From the NCBI GenBank assembly GCA_036023115.1, contig JAYKKT010000040.1, forward strand, positions 2,663,501 through 2,727,500: DNA of 64,000 nt. The letters are read 5' to 3'. This document shows positions 1 to 10,895 of the stretch, piece by piece. Each line of letters opens with the position of its first letter. Within the stretch, counting starts at the first letter, position 1. Under the pieces are notes generated by a model. The model was not told the origin of the DNA. It searched no databases and was given only the letters and a program-made list of their open reading frames with translations. This stretch comes from Brasenia schreberi. Lineage: Eukaryota; Streptophyta; Magnoliopsida; Nymphaeales; Cabombaceae. Position numbers and translations under genes: made by a program.

Positions 1-337
1 ATTCATTGTGATGGGGCAGTTTGAGCTAATTCGAACTAGAGCTAGTATATATATATAATATTTAAAATATTTTCTTGATATCGAACTCATGGCCTTTAAA
101 TTGAAAGATTCGTTTGAGTCCAACTCGAAAGGAGAGCTTCAATTCATTGTGCAACAGACCTGAAAATTCTAACCATTTCCAGTGGAGCTTCATATCTTAC
201 ACAAAGTCATCCCCTCAGAAACCACGAAAATGCCATTCTGTCAAAAAAGAAAAAAAAAGGTTCTTTCTCTCTCTACCACACAAATGGGCCCCGGCATTTC
301 GTATTCATACGGGTCCACTATCGTAGTCAGCAACCAA

Positions 338-374
<37 letters not shown>

Positions 375-532
375 CGATCTCCTTTATTATATCACTGTTC
401 CTTCACGTCCGCCCTTGCTCTTCTTATCTCACCTCTTTCCCGTTTCTCTCTCTAGGGAAGGGGTGGTGGTGGAACCCATTCTGAGGCAGCACAAAGCATG
501 CGAGACGCTATCTACTTTGTGGGTTCACGCTC
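1..532. other. Upstream region of the TCP gene
   Basis: No gene is visible in this stretch. The first 110 bases are AT-rich with repeat-like text. A pyrimidine (CT)n run at about 342-372 and further CT-rich sequence to about 460 precede the TCP start codon. This is typical of a plant core promoter or 5' UTR. The transcription start cannot be placed from sequence alone. Confidence 0.4.
342..372. repeat. (CT)n microsatellite
   Basis: An almost pure CT dinucleotide run about 160 bases upstream of the TCP start codon. Pyrimidine runs are common around plant transcription starts, so it may lie in the promoter or 5' UTR. Confidence 0.85.
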
Positions 533-1507
533 ATGGAATCGGAAGAGGAGGCTCGCCAGAGAGCGAAGGCGTCGTCGTCTGAGGGATTGACTGTGGTGGC
601 GAAGGAGGAGCCACCGGAGGCAGAGTGCGAGGAGGAGAAGAATCTGGCAACAGTTGCGGCGGTGAAGAAGAGAAAGGACAGGCACACGAAGGTTGAGGGG
701 AGAGGCAGGAGGGTGCGAATTCCCGCCACTTATGCGGCTAGGGTCTTCCAGCTCACGAAGGAGCTCGGCCACCGCTCCCACGATGAGACCATCAAGTGGC
801 TCCTCGACCATGCGGAACCGGCGATCATCGCCGCAACTGGCACTGGGACCATTCCAGCAATCGCCGTTACCGTTGACGGCACACTAAAGATTCCGAACGA
901 TACCCTGCACCGTTCGTCGTCTTCATCTTCCGGCGCCACAGGCTCGGATAAGAAGCAGCAGTGGAAAAGTGCAAAGCCGGACATCGCTCCTACACTGTCG
1001 CCGGCGATGGTGGTTCCATTCTCGACATCGATGATGCCGCACAGCATTTGCGGGCCGATATGGCTGGTCAGAGGAGCGATCTGGATGGTGCCGGTTGCCG
1101 GAATGTCCCCTACGTCGGGGACACCGCAACAGCAGCATGTCTGGGCGGTACCTTCTGCGCAGCAACCACAATCGACTCAAGTTGTGCGGCCGATCCCTAC
1201 CCTCTTCTCCGCCGCCCGCCTCGTATCTCCCACTGGATTGAGCCTTTCAGCCTCCGCGTCCCCTCCTTCGACTGCCTCTGGAAAGCCGCTCCACCGCTTC
1301 CTGGACAACGACGCTAACACGGAGACGAAGAGGCACAAGCCGGAGGAAAGGAGCTCGGCCAATGGAAGAAGCATGCCAAAGTCAGTACGAGTGTACGAGT
1401 GCCAAAGTCAGGCGGAGGGCGTACTTGTTGACGGTGTGATAATCGTCATGCACTTGTCTCACTTGAAATTTTGGAAAAAGAAAAATGGTTCCTTCAAAAA
1501 TACCTGA
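533..1507 (+). CDS. Class I TCP (PCF-type) transcription factor, TCP9/TCP19-like
   Basis: Single-exon protein of 324 residues starting at the ATG at 533. Residues about 48-102 form a TCP basic helix-loop-helix domain: [19 protein letters not shown] is the basic region, followed by the helices around [12 protein letters not shown] and [19 protein letters not shown]. The short class I basic region and the following [18 protein letters not shown] resemble the TCP9/TCP19 group. The N-terminus is acidic and the middle is rich in Ser, Pro and Gln. Class I TCPs bind GGNCCCAC-type promoter sites and control growth and defence genes. Several normally conserved domain positions differ (Val-Arg-Ile, Tyr at the usual Cys, His-Asp after the second helix start). 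The last 45 residues have low similarity to any TCP tail I know and end in a Lys-rich stretch, so the true C-terminus may have been lost. The gene is probably functional, but divergence is notable. Confidence 0.88.
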   Translation: MESEEEARQRAKASSSEGLTVVAKEEPPEAECEEEKNLATVAAVKKRKDRHTKVEGRGRRVRIPATYAARVFQLTKELGHRSHDETIKWLLDHAEPAIIAATGTGTIPAIAVTVDGTLKIPNDTLHRSSSSSSGATGSDKKQQWKSAKPDIAPTLSPAMVVPFSTSMMPHSICGPIWLVRGAIWMVPVAGMSPTSGTPQQQHVWAVPSAQQPQSTQVVRPIPTLFSAARLVSPTGLSLSASASPPSTASGKPLHRFLDNDANTETKRHKPEERSSANGRSMPKSVRVYECQSQAEGVLVDGVIIVMHLSHLKFWKKKNGSFKNT

Positions 1508-2255
1508 AGTTAAGCCATTAAAGTGTAAATTGTAAAAAAAAAAAAGATTTGGATCCTTACAAAAAAACTCGATCTATAAAAGAAATCTAAAATCCAAACT
1601 CAAAAGAATAAGGGTTTACACACTTACTATTTCTTTCTGCATGCCTGTAAATTATATCACCTCACCGCTTTAAATCTTCTTACTACAATCCACATGAGGG
1701 TATAACTACAAACCAGCCTCCGGCGACCGGTATTGAGTTGCAATGTTTCTCAAATGCTAGTTGTTTTCCACTTCAAATTGATACAGTGACAACTTCTCAT
1801 TCAACATTTACCCCAACCACAACAAAAGTAGAGAAAAGTCTTTTCATAAAAACTTGCTGGTTTTATCACCACAACTTCAAAGGCATCCGAGAAGAGTTTC
1901 ATTCTCAAGTGCTTGTTAATAGCCTATGTCTACCCACTTATATATTCATACATAGATACATACATATTTATTTCTTTATATTTATTTGTTAATGGATATT
2001 TGATGCAAATCTTGCTTCGTAGAAACTATTCTTATTAGATTTAAATTTGTATTAGAGAGAAAAACTGAAAGCCTAAATTAACTTTTTGCTAGTTGAAAGA
2101 TTAGTAAGTCCTCTATTACAATTAGGGATTTTAGTATCATGTACACAACTTATTAAGTGATTATTCTTTCAATTACTTGTATAAGCAATATCTCCTAATT
2201 AGTAGTTTTAAAGAAAAATTATTAAACAAGTTGTTACTAATTTGAATTTCATGTA
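1508..2255. other. AT-rich intergenic DNA
   Basis: No credible coding exon. It begins with the presumed TCP 3' flank, which contains A-rich stretches, and then becomes plain AT-rich sequence leading into the hAT remnant. Confidence 0.5.
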
Positions 2256-2319
2256 ATGATTTTTCTTTGTTTTGCTTTTTTGTTAACTATAAATATAGAG
2301 AGAATTTTTAAAAGACAAT

Positions 2320-2857
2320 ATCACATGAATTCACTCTTTGTTACACCATCAAATGGATTAGTAGAATCAACAAGTAGAAACAATGAAAATAAGAGCAATC
2401 AAGGGATTGTAGAGTTGTTGTTATGTGCTACTTGTCTAGATCTAAGTAATAATTTTGTTGCATTTGATAAAGACAAATTATGTAATTGTCAAGTTTATAT
2501 CCCTTTGATTTTTCTACTAATGTCTTTGGAAACTTAATTATCAACTTTATAATTATACTACAGACATGCATCAGCTCTAAGGACTTCAATTGAATGTTGC
2601 TAAGATGTAAAACAATAAAAAAGGATAATGTTTTTGCCTTGGACTATCAAGTAATAAAATTAACAATGGTTTTACCAGTTATCACAACAAGTCTAGAATG
2701 TGCATTCTTTGTCATGAATATCATAAAGAATTATGTATAAAACATAATTGGTGATGAGTTTATGAGTGATTGTCTAGTTGTATATATTGAACGTGATAAA
2801 TCATCAAGTTCAGACAATGAAACAATCATTCAATGCTTCAAAAAGATGCAACCTTAG
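2320..2857 (+). pseudogene. Degenerate hAT-family transposase, C-terminal part
   Basis: Broken reading frames match the C-terminal half of plant hAT transposases of the DUF4371/hATC type. About 2405-2500 gives ELLLCATCLDLSNNFVAFDK, which resembles the region before the dimerisation domain. At 2658-2857 one frame reads MVLPVITTSLECAFFVMNII followed by IGDEFMSDCLVVYIERD and SDNETIIQCFKKMQP, which is the hATC dimerisation domain. An in-frame TAA splits this domain right after NIIKNYV, and frames shift upstream of it. The domain ends in a stop at 2855-2857. I did not find the zinc finger, the catalytic region or terminal inverted repeats, so this is an old, immobile relic. Confidence 0.72.
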
Positions 2858-2859
2858 TC

Positions 2860-4689
2860 AGATAATCTAAAACAATCATATAATGATGTAAGTAATATCA
2901 TTTTTATATATCCTTTTAAAATATATAATCATAGATCATATATCTTCTTATTTTTGTCCTATTCAACATTCTACTTTTCTTTGCTTAATATTTGTTTCTT
3001 GTACATGTTAGAGAAGAACAAAATTTCAAGTTTTGGAGGCTAAGGAGTAGTGAAAATGATTAAGGTTTGCTACTTAAAATGTTATAATGTCATGTAGACA
3101 AATTAACTTTTACTTAAATATATTTTGATTTTATTTTGTGGAATTGTAGTTGGATTTGTATTGTTCTTTTGCCCCCCACTAAGGGTTATATCAAATCAAG
3201 TTATTGGTTAAAATTGATAAAGACTGCTTATGAAGTAATTTGAGGCAAATACTTAGCATATCATGTATTTTTAAGTTTTTACATGTTTACTAATGGGTAT
3301 AGTAATTGTTTTTTGGACTTATTTTATGTACCTTGGCTTTTGATTGATCAATGTACTCGAAAAAATATAACTCATAGTTTATACTTGATATTAATATTCT
3401 TGTTATTTCATTTAATGTTGATGTTAACTCTTAAGCTATTATCAATTGATGTTATCATAATATTTTAAATAGCATTGTTATGTCACAAAATCAATTAATC
3501 AAGCATGTGGAAAACTTTTAGATAATAATATTTAAAATATCAACATTAATGAGTAAATAAGCAAAACTTATATAGGAGTGCACCTTACCAAAAAATCATG
3601 GGGTGAGTTTAGGAGAACTGGATCTTAACTACCACACGCCCATTCATACTAACCCATTACTTTTTAGTGTCATCTATATAATTTTTAAAAATTTAAGGAT
3701 TTTTAGAAAAATGAATAGCAATTTTAGGAGAATACTATCTACACACCCTCTTTTTTCAAAAAATATCAAAATTACCTCTCATCACTTTCTCTCTCCTCTC
3801 ATACCCAATTCCAACATTTTTGTCTCCTCTTCCACCCAATTCGAGCAATGGTCTATCTCGCTGGATCTCTTTGCTCTGATGATGGATGTTTCATTTAGCA
3901 TTGGTGCCTTCTTTGTAATTGAATAATATACTTACAAATCTCATCGAAGAAAAAGAAAGAAGAAAAAGAAAAAGAAAAAGAAAAAGAGAAGAATCAAGAA
4001 TAAGAAAAATGGAACAAAAAAATCAAGAATAAGAAAAAGAAGAACATCAACATTAAGAATCAAGAAAAAAAGAGAATCAAGAAACATACAAAAAACAAGA
4101 AAATAAAAAATACCGTTAAGTTCTCGACTTTAAACGCTGCACAAAAATTGTTGGGGAGACACATGTGTGCCACGTCTTCTTCGTCGGAACATTTATCTCT
4201 TTTTTTATTCCAATCGAAAATAAAATCAATAAACCAAATAAACAATTAAAAAATACATCAAATCAATTAAATACCCCATCAAATCAATAAAACCCTCTTT
4301 GAATTGGCCCAGTCTCCCTTTTTCCTCTTCTTCTTCTTTTTTCTTCATTTCTTGATCGGATTTGAAGCATTATGAGATGGTGGATGGTTCACTATTGTGT
4401 GTCAGATTGAACTTCTAGGTCACCAAATGGTATAAAACAGTAGAAAGTAGGAGAAGAACCGGCTAAGAGAGGGAGGGGGGAGTGAGATTTTCAGACATCA
4501 GGAGGATCAGGGTAATCTTAAGATTTTAGCATACGTAAAATCATAATCACGGTAAAAAAAGAGTGCATGGATAATAAAAAGGGTGTGTGTATCAATTGTG
4601 TAATTTTATTATACTCATAAGTTTAAAAATTAATAACCGGGTATGAGTGAGTAGTCTCAAGGTATAGGATCCACACATACATATACACA

Positions 4690-4690
<1 letters not shown>
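2860..4690. other. AT-rich intergenic DNA with a polypurine tract
   Basis: No gene is supported. About 3945-4080 is a nearly unbroken purine-rich stretch of AAGAA/GAAAAA units. A possible non-autonomous element with weak inverted ends near 3730 and 4590 is discussed in the findings. Confidence 0.45.
3945..4080 (+). repeat. Polypurine (GAAAAA)n-like tract
   Basis: About 135 bases composed almost only of A and G, with repeated GAAAAA and AAGAAT units and a few AATCAAG interruptions. It has low sequence complexity and no coding potential. Confidence 0.7.

Positions 4691-4691
<1 letters not shown>

Positions 4692-4762
<71 letters not shown>
4692..4762. repeat. (AT)n microsatellite
   Basis: About 70 bases of uninterrupted AT dinucleotides. 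The YIYIYI translations here are artefacts of the repeat. Confidence 0.95.
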
Positions 4763-4765
<3 letters not shown>

Positions 4766-4857
4766 TGTGTATGTGTGCATAAAGGACCGGCCTTCACAAA
4801 TTAAATAGCCACACTATTTGATGATGCCAACAACAACAAACGAAGAACAAATTAATA

Positions 4858-4930
4858 TGAGTTGGAGGTCATGAGTTCGATACATGGGGACTGAATCAGG
4901 CTTCGGCCTCCCCATTGTAGAAAGAAAGAG
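4858..4930 (+). mobile_element. SINE-like unit (tRNA B-box-like), partial
   Basis: Contains an RNA polymerase III B-box-like GAGTTCGATACAT followed by a CAGGCTTCGGCCTCCCCATTG block and GTAGAAA. The same order of B-box-like motif, GGCTTYGG and CCCATTGT-GAAA occurs near 29590-29660. That suggests a short tRNA-derived family. Full ends and target duplications were not resolved. Confidence 0.4.
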
Positions 4931-6454
4931 ATTTCCCGATTATAGTGGGCCAGGATATGAGCTACAGTAAGTACGAACCTTTCGAGTAGTAACTAGATTT
5001 GCATGTATCATATTTGCTTGTGATTGGTGCTGTCATTGCACATATCTATGCCAAATATTTTGGCAACTAATTTGTTAAAATTGATTATGTTTACTAAATC
5101 ATGGTTTGTCATTTGCTTACCCAAGATTAACGTTGACAAACAAGGATTCATACAATTGAACCAACCTAGTGCGAGAGAAAGCTCGATTTGTCTCGCTAAT
5201 TTGCAATTGTAGAAGTTTTGGTGTGTCCTTTTCAAGTTGAAACATAGCTTGTGGGTCTTGCATTAGATGAGGCTGAAGGTTGGTATTCATTTGATCCATA
5301 ATTGGGTTTGCTTGATTTGAGAGCCACAATTCATCCCCCAGTATCAAACTCTTGACCTTCAATTTGTGACTCAAACCCCTGGCCAGGTGATCTATTGCTC
5401 ATTGTGCACTTTATAAAGAGTTTAGTACATGTGTATAGTTGGATGTAAACATGATTAAATAAACAGCTAAAACCTCATTAGGTGTTTAGCAAGTTTGTTA
5501 TGTTAGTTCATCTAGTGTTGTGCAAGTGCAGATATAAGTGGTATATAAGAACATGGGTGACATGTGTCCCACCCGAGACATGAAAGACTCTTGCAATAGT
5601 CACTTGTATATAAAGAAATATAAGTGTTTTGTAGACTTGAAATACAAATGCACTTCACTAAAAAAATCCCGAGTCTGCCCGGACTGGCACGGTATAAGAG
5701 GCTTGGTTGCCGGTGAGAATGCAAACATAGGGCACACGGGTCAGCATACACACATGCATGCATGCGTGCATACAGTGATTATTAGTAGCGAGATCTATTT
5801 AAGCCATACTACCCTTATCGTTCGCTCCCTTGGCAGGGCTCTCGACTCACGAGATACAAGTCGCAAGTTTGATTCCCAAGATGGTTTCAGCTGTGTAACC
5901 ACAAAAAAAAAAAGGTGTTTGCTGGCCTAGCATCATTATATGAATAACAGCTGAGTTATCATGGCACTGGCCATCAAGGCTCGGAAAAGAGATTGAATTG
6001 CTTCCCGTTTGGCTTGGCTCGCTCGGCTCGTCATGAACTCCTTCGCAGGTGGGTTCAGCATGCAAACATGACGGTGTCAACTATCAAGTGCATTTTGGCT
6101 CGTACAAGGGCATGTATCTTGCTTTTCATCGATCTCGTAATTATATAAAAAGTGAGGTTGTATGATCATGCTTTTTAGTGTATACTTAGGCTCTTTGTTT
6201 TTTAAGAACCTCCTTAAGTTATTGTTTTCAAATACAAGTCAACCAATAACAAGCTAGATTTTGTAACGAAAAGCATATTGCGTAAGTTATTTGTCTAGAA
6301 TTATTAGGTATATACATATATATATATATATATAGTGGGAGGAGAAGAATAGGTGGTTCTAGCTCTTGTTGGAACGGTCGATTCTTGTTACAGTGGTTTT
6401 TGGATGAGTCATAACTGAATCGAAGGATCCAAGGTCCGGTTCCAGCTTCAACCA
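4931..6454. other. Intergenic DNA, no gene recognised
   Basis: Open frames are short and overlapping and carry no recognisable domain. A B-box-like motif with a following A-run near 5860-5915 may be another SINE-like remnant. A short (TA)n run lies at about 6310-6334. Confidence 0.4.
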
Positions 6455-6850
6455 TCTCAGGCCCAGTTTGGTTTCAACGCCTCACAGGGCCCAAAGCGGC
6501 CATGTTCAAATGAACACAACCCAAACACGAAACAGACAGACCGAACTACGCATGCTGCTACAAGTTGGACCCATGTCTTTTTTAATACGGTTCTTAATCG
6601 GTCTAATGGTTTCAACCAGAACTAAATCCAGCCCAAAATTGAGGACCAACTATTTAGTTTCGGTTTCACTTTTTATAAAATCAGAATTGAAACCAAACCT
6701 GAACCACCAGTTCTGGTTGTTTTTAGAATTGTATTATAATTTTATTTATTTTTAATAAAATTACCGGTTTCGAAACTGTAACCGAAACCAACCCCGAGCC
6801 GATTCAGTTACTATACAAGGTTCCGGAACACTGAAACCGAATATGTCATA
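6455..6850. mobile_element. GGTTC/GAACC-rich dispersed element, copy 1 (hAT-like MITE suspected)
   Basis: Both flanks are dense in GGTTTCGG, GAACC and AAACCGG-type words around an AT-rich centre at about 6725-6765. The same architecture recurs at 18716-19085 and 22220-22540. This fits a family of short non-autonomous DNA transposons with imperfect inverted ends. Exact termini and target duplications could not be fixed by eye. Confidence 0.4.
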
Positions 6851-6889
6851 GATGAGGAATTCCTTCAGAAGATCGAGGCTACAATTGTA

Positions 6890-7120
6890 AAAGTCAGCCA
6901 AGGGTATCGCTTCGTCCGTTCCTTTTCGCAGTGAAAAAGGGAGAGAGAGGCGGCAGCAGAAAGAAAGCGAAGAAACCCCAATTCGTCTCTCTCTCAGATC
7001 CGAAATCTGTCGAGTTTAACGTTTGGCGCGAATATTTTGGAATAGGATTCCCGAGGCAGACTGAAGACGGATATAGCTTGTTCTCATTCTAAGGTTTCTG
7101 AAGATTAGGACTCATTGATT
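6890..7120 (+). promoter_or_regulatory. Possible transcription start region / 5' UTR of the MOS1-like gene
   Basis: Purine- and CT-rich sequence (GGGAGAGAGAGGCGGCAGCAG and a CTCTCTCTC run) followed by less AT-rich sequence looks like a plant 5' UTR. The nearest downstream plus-strand gene is the MOS1-like gene starting at 10896. A candidate splice acceptor (TTTTCACAAG) sits just before that start codon. A long 5' UTR intron holding the LINE at 7731-9020 is therefore possible, but this is inference and needs transcript data. Confidence 0.3.
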
Positions 7121-7730
7121 GAAGTTTATTTTTGATTGTTGGCACGTATCCAGGCATGTAAGGACTGTTTTTCTTCTAACACGCGATCTTTTAGGTTTAT
7201 ATTGGTATCTTTTCTTTGTTTGTGTGAAGATTCTGTTACGTAATAGTCGGATACACATTTGCTTCTTATTTCGCGTCCTTGAATATTTATGTTTAGAGTG
7301 TGCTGCGAGAGTTGGGTGTATGCGATTGATCCCTATTCGGTTTTCGTCCTTTAGATGTGGACTCTGAGAATGTATAGAAGGCTTTTCGGTAGTCAAAGTG
7401 TTGTGGCTAGGAGGCATGAAGGGCTCCGAAATCCTTGTTTCTATCTTGATACTTGGAGATAGGGGGTTTTCTGTTTTCTTTTCCCCGTTTAAGCGGAGGA
7501 TCTTGACACAGGGTTCAATACCCTCCTTTCTCATGTTTCTTCTTTAGACCACCTAATTTATATGGCACACTCGATTACCGTTTTGTCATCGTTCCTGCTT
7601 CATTTCAGTAAGGTGTTGCTGTCTCAGCACCTGCCTACTAGTATTGCTGAATGTCAGCTTCAGCTATAAATTCGCTTATAACACCCTTAGTTTTCCATCA
7701 AAATGAAAATTGATAATTATCGTAAAAAGA

Positions 7731-9020
7731 CATTCAAAATTGTGCGAATTATCGAGGTATAAAGTTAATGAGTCAGACTATGAAATTATGGGAAAGAATT
7801 ATCGAACGTAGGTTAAGACAAGTATCAAGTACAACAGAGAACCAATTTGGATTTATACCAGGAAGATCTACTATTGAAGCGATTCACCTTTTGAGATGTC
7901 TTATGGAACATTTTAGAGCAAAAAAGAAAGACCTTCACATGATATTTATTGATATAGAAAAAGCTTATGATAAGGTACTGAGGGAGGTTCTTTGGAGAAC
8001 TTTGGAAAAAAGAGGTATCCCATTGACATATATTAACCTTATAAGAGACATGTACGATGGTGCAAAAACATGTGTGAGGACTCATGAAGGAACGACAGAC
8101 TTCTTTGAAGTTAATATTGGGTTACATCAAGGATCAACTTTAAGTCCATACTTATTTATAATGGTGATGGATGAGTTAACAAAACATATTCAAGATGAAG
8201 TACCTTGGTGTATGTTATTTGCAGATGACATTGTATTAGTGGAGGAGTCTAAGGAAAAAGTTAATAGAAAATTGGAACTATGGAGAGAAACATTAGAAAG
8301 CAAAGGCCTCCGACTTAGTAGAACAAAGACAGAATATATGGAATGTAAGTTTGATCATTTGGCTACTTCAGAGGACATAGAAATTAAAATTGGCACACAT
8401 TGCATTCCCCAAAAGGAAAGTTTTAAATACCTAGGGTCAATTTTTCAAAGTGATGGAAGAATTGATGGAGATGTTACACATAGAATTAATGCTGGTTGGT
8501 TAAAATGGAGAGGAGCATCAGGTATTCTTTGTGATAAGAAGATACCATTAAAATTAAAAGGTAAATATTATAGAGCATCAATTAGGCCTGCCATGTTTTA
8601 TGGTTCTGAGTGTTGGGCAGTTAATCATCAACATGTACAAAAGATGTCTGTGACAGAAATGAAGATGTTGAGATGGATGAGTGGTCATACAAGAAAAGAC
8701 CGTATACATAATGAGGTTATTAGAAACAAATTAGGAGTGACACCAATAGCGGATAAAATGAGAGAACATCATTTAAGATGGTTTGGACATATAGAAAGAA
8801 GATCACAAGAAGAACCTGTAAGAAGGTTAGAAAAACTAAATTTGGAAAGCATTAAAAGAGGTAGAGGACGACCACAAAAGTGTTGGAAAGAAACAATAAA
8901 GAATGATCTAGCTTATTGGGAGTTAACTGCTAACATGGCACACGATAGGGATCTGTGGAAACAAAGAATCCATGTAGCCGACCCCGTCTAGTATGGGAAA
9001 AGGCTTAGTTGTTGTTGTTG
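7731..9020 (+). mobile_element. RTE-clade LINE, 5'-truncated copy with target-site duplication
   Basis: An open frame at 7768-8991 (407 residues from its first Met) covers most of a reverse transcriptase. It has [27 protein letters not shown], the [13 protein letters not shown] block and the catalytic FADD at residues about 151-154. It ends in the RTE-type tail [17 protein letters not shown]. The 3' end is a short GGGAAAAGGCTTAG motif plus (TTG)n, typical of RTE elements. The frame is open upstream of the Met to about 7735, where homology to the full-length copy at 47.9-51.1 kb stops. Flanking copies of TATCGTAAAAAGA (7718-7730) and TATCGTAACAAGA (9021-9033) form a 13-bp duplication with one mismatch. 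The endonuclease is absent, so it cannot move alone. Its open RT frame and good duplication suggest a fairly recent insertion. Confidence 0.9.
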
Positions 9021-9033
9021 TATCGTAACAAGA

Positions 9034-10895
9034 ACTCCATTTTGGTTGGTTGTGGTGGTGGACACTTACTTCTTTATCTCTAATTTTCTTCCGTGGATTC
9101 TTTAAAGAGCCATATCCGTATTGCCAGTCTAATCAGGGATTCGTCGCCTCACTTTAGCTCCCTAAAACACTATTCCTTAAAGTTGACATTGTGAGTTTAT
9201 CCGTCTATCTCTTTTGATATATTTCTCTGTTGATCATGTGTGAGAACGAACGGTGACTTGGTCACACGGTGAGTTCGGCATGTAAGGTGTTGTAACTGTT
9301 GTTTGATGAAGAGGGAATGTAAACAAAATAAAAGATTGTACCTGAGATGCTGATCTATGCAAATGGCATTTGGTGCTCAGGGCTGCAAGCATCGTCATTA
9401 AAATCCTTTATCATTGAGATTACCATTCTTGCTGATTTTGGATTTCATGGCACTGGGTTATCAGTTTAAAGGGAGTAATATCCCGACATGGTGCAGGCAG
9501 TGAACTGCTTAAGATTCAACTTTATCACACAGTAAAGGTGCTATTAACAAGATATGTGTGCAATAACTGTGAAGACGTAAAGAGTCAAAATGGTTCATAT
9601 TGAACAGATGAAACAAATAGACATGCATACAAAACGTGTAGACATGCAGAAAAACTAGAAAGAAATGATGCTTTTAACAAAAGCAATATTCAGGTTATAT
9701 GCATACAACAATTAAAAGAAACACAAGTCAGAACCTAAAGTATGCACATAACTAACAAAACAAGAAACATATGTGCAAAAATTTGCACTTGGAAAACAAT
9801 AGCGAGGGTCAGTGGTGTTCACAAGTTGCTTGGTGAAGATTATGGTGCAACTCCTTGATAGCATCAAACACCAAAAGCACCAGACAAGGTGCGGAAGTGA
9901 TAACTAAGCCACCCAACGGGTTTCAAATGAGTCTCACTCGTGTGCAAGCCAACAAAAACAAGGGGTTTGAGAAAAGAGACTGGGTCTCCTTTATGAAAAA
10001 CAAAAAGAAAATAAAAACAAAAATATGAAACCTAATATAAGGAAGCCAAAATTTCAAAACCTATTCCTAAGAAAAGTTAGAACAAACTTAATAGGTAGAT
10101 GAGCTAGAGAGATATGTGCACAAGAACATCTAACATTCCAACACTCGGTGCTGATTTCTTAGGATTGAAACAACAAAAAAGGACGTTGATGGAGAACATA
10201 AACCATTGACAGTAAACCTTGGAGAGAAAAGGGAAAAAGAAGGTGGTGAAACACAAAAAAACAAAATGGAGGACTAAGATGAGGAGGAATGTGGAAGTAG
10301 AAGATGAAGAAGCGGGAAAAAATAACTACCATGGGTGCCTTTATAAACACTCCTTTATATGCAAGCCTGCACCAAGTTTGAGGTTCCTGCTGAGGGATTA
10401 AGGTTGATACCTAGTTCTGAAATGAGGCCATTTTGTGAGGCCACCTAGGTGCCTTAAGTGCTATTTTGATAGCATGGGAGCAATGGGTTCTAATCTTAGA
10501 CGAGCTAGTAACACATCTTATTTCTTTACGTCAGATGGATTACATCTCAAATCTATTGGCTTTTTTTCCAGGGAAGTTGTCATTTTGATGCTAAACAATT
10601 GAATAATATTTACTTATTGTTTTTCTTCTTGGATCATAATGTTTTCCCTTTTTTCAGTGAAAACTAATTTTATAACAGTTGTAACTAATTATTGCTTTTC
10701 ATACTTCTAGTTGTACATTTGTCAATAATTGATTGTGATTGATTCTTCAGGGTGCTGCATTTGAGGCCCTTTTGCATTGCAGATTTTTCTATTTGCCAAT
10801 CCACTGTGTATTTATTTATTATGTCTTTCTTTTTTCTCAATAGTAGGTGCTAAGATAAACATATAGGTGATGTTTCATCTTTTCACAAGGATAAA
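9034..10895. other. Region between the LINE and MOS1 coding start
   Basis: No coding exon is recognised. It may be 5' UTR intron of the MOS1-like gene or intergenic. The stretch 9550-10150 is A-rich and unassigned. Confidence 0.35.
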
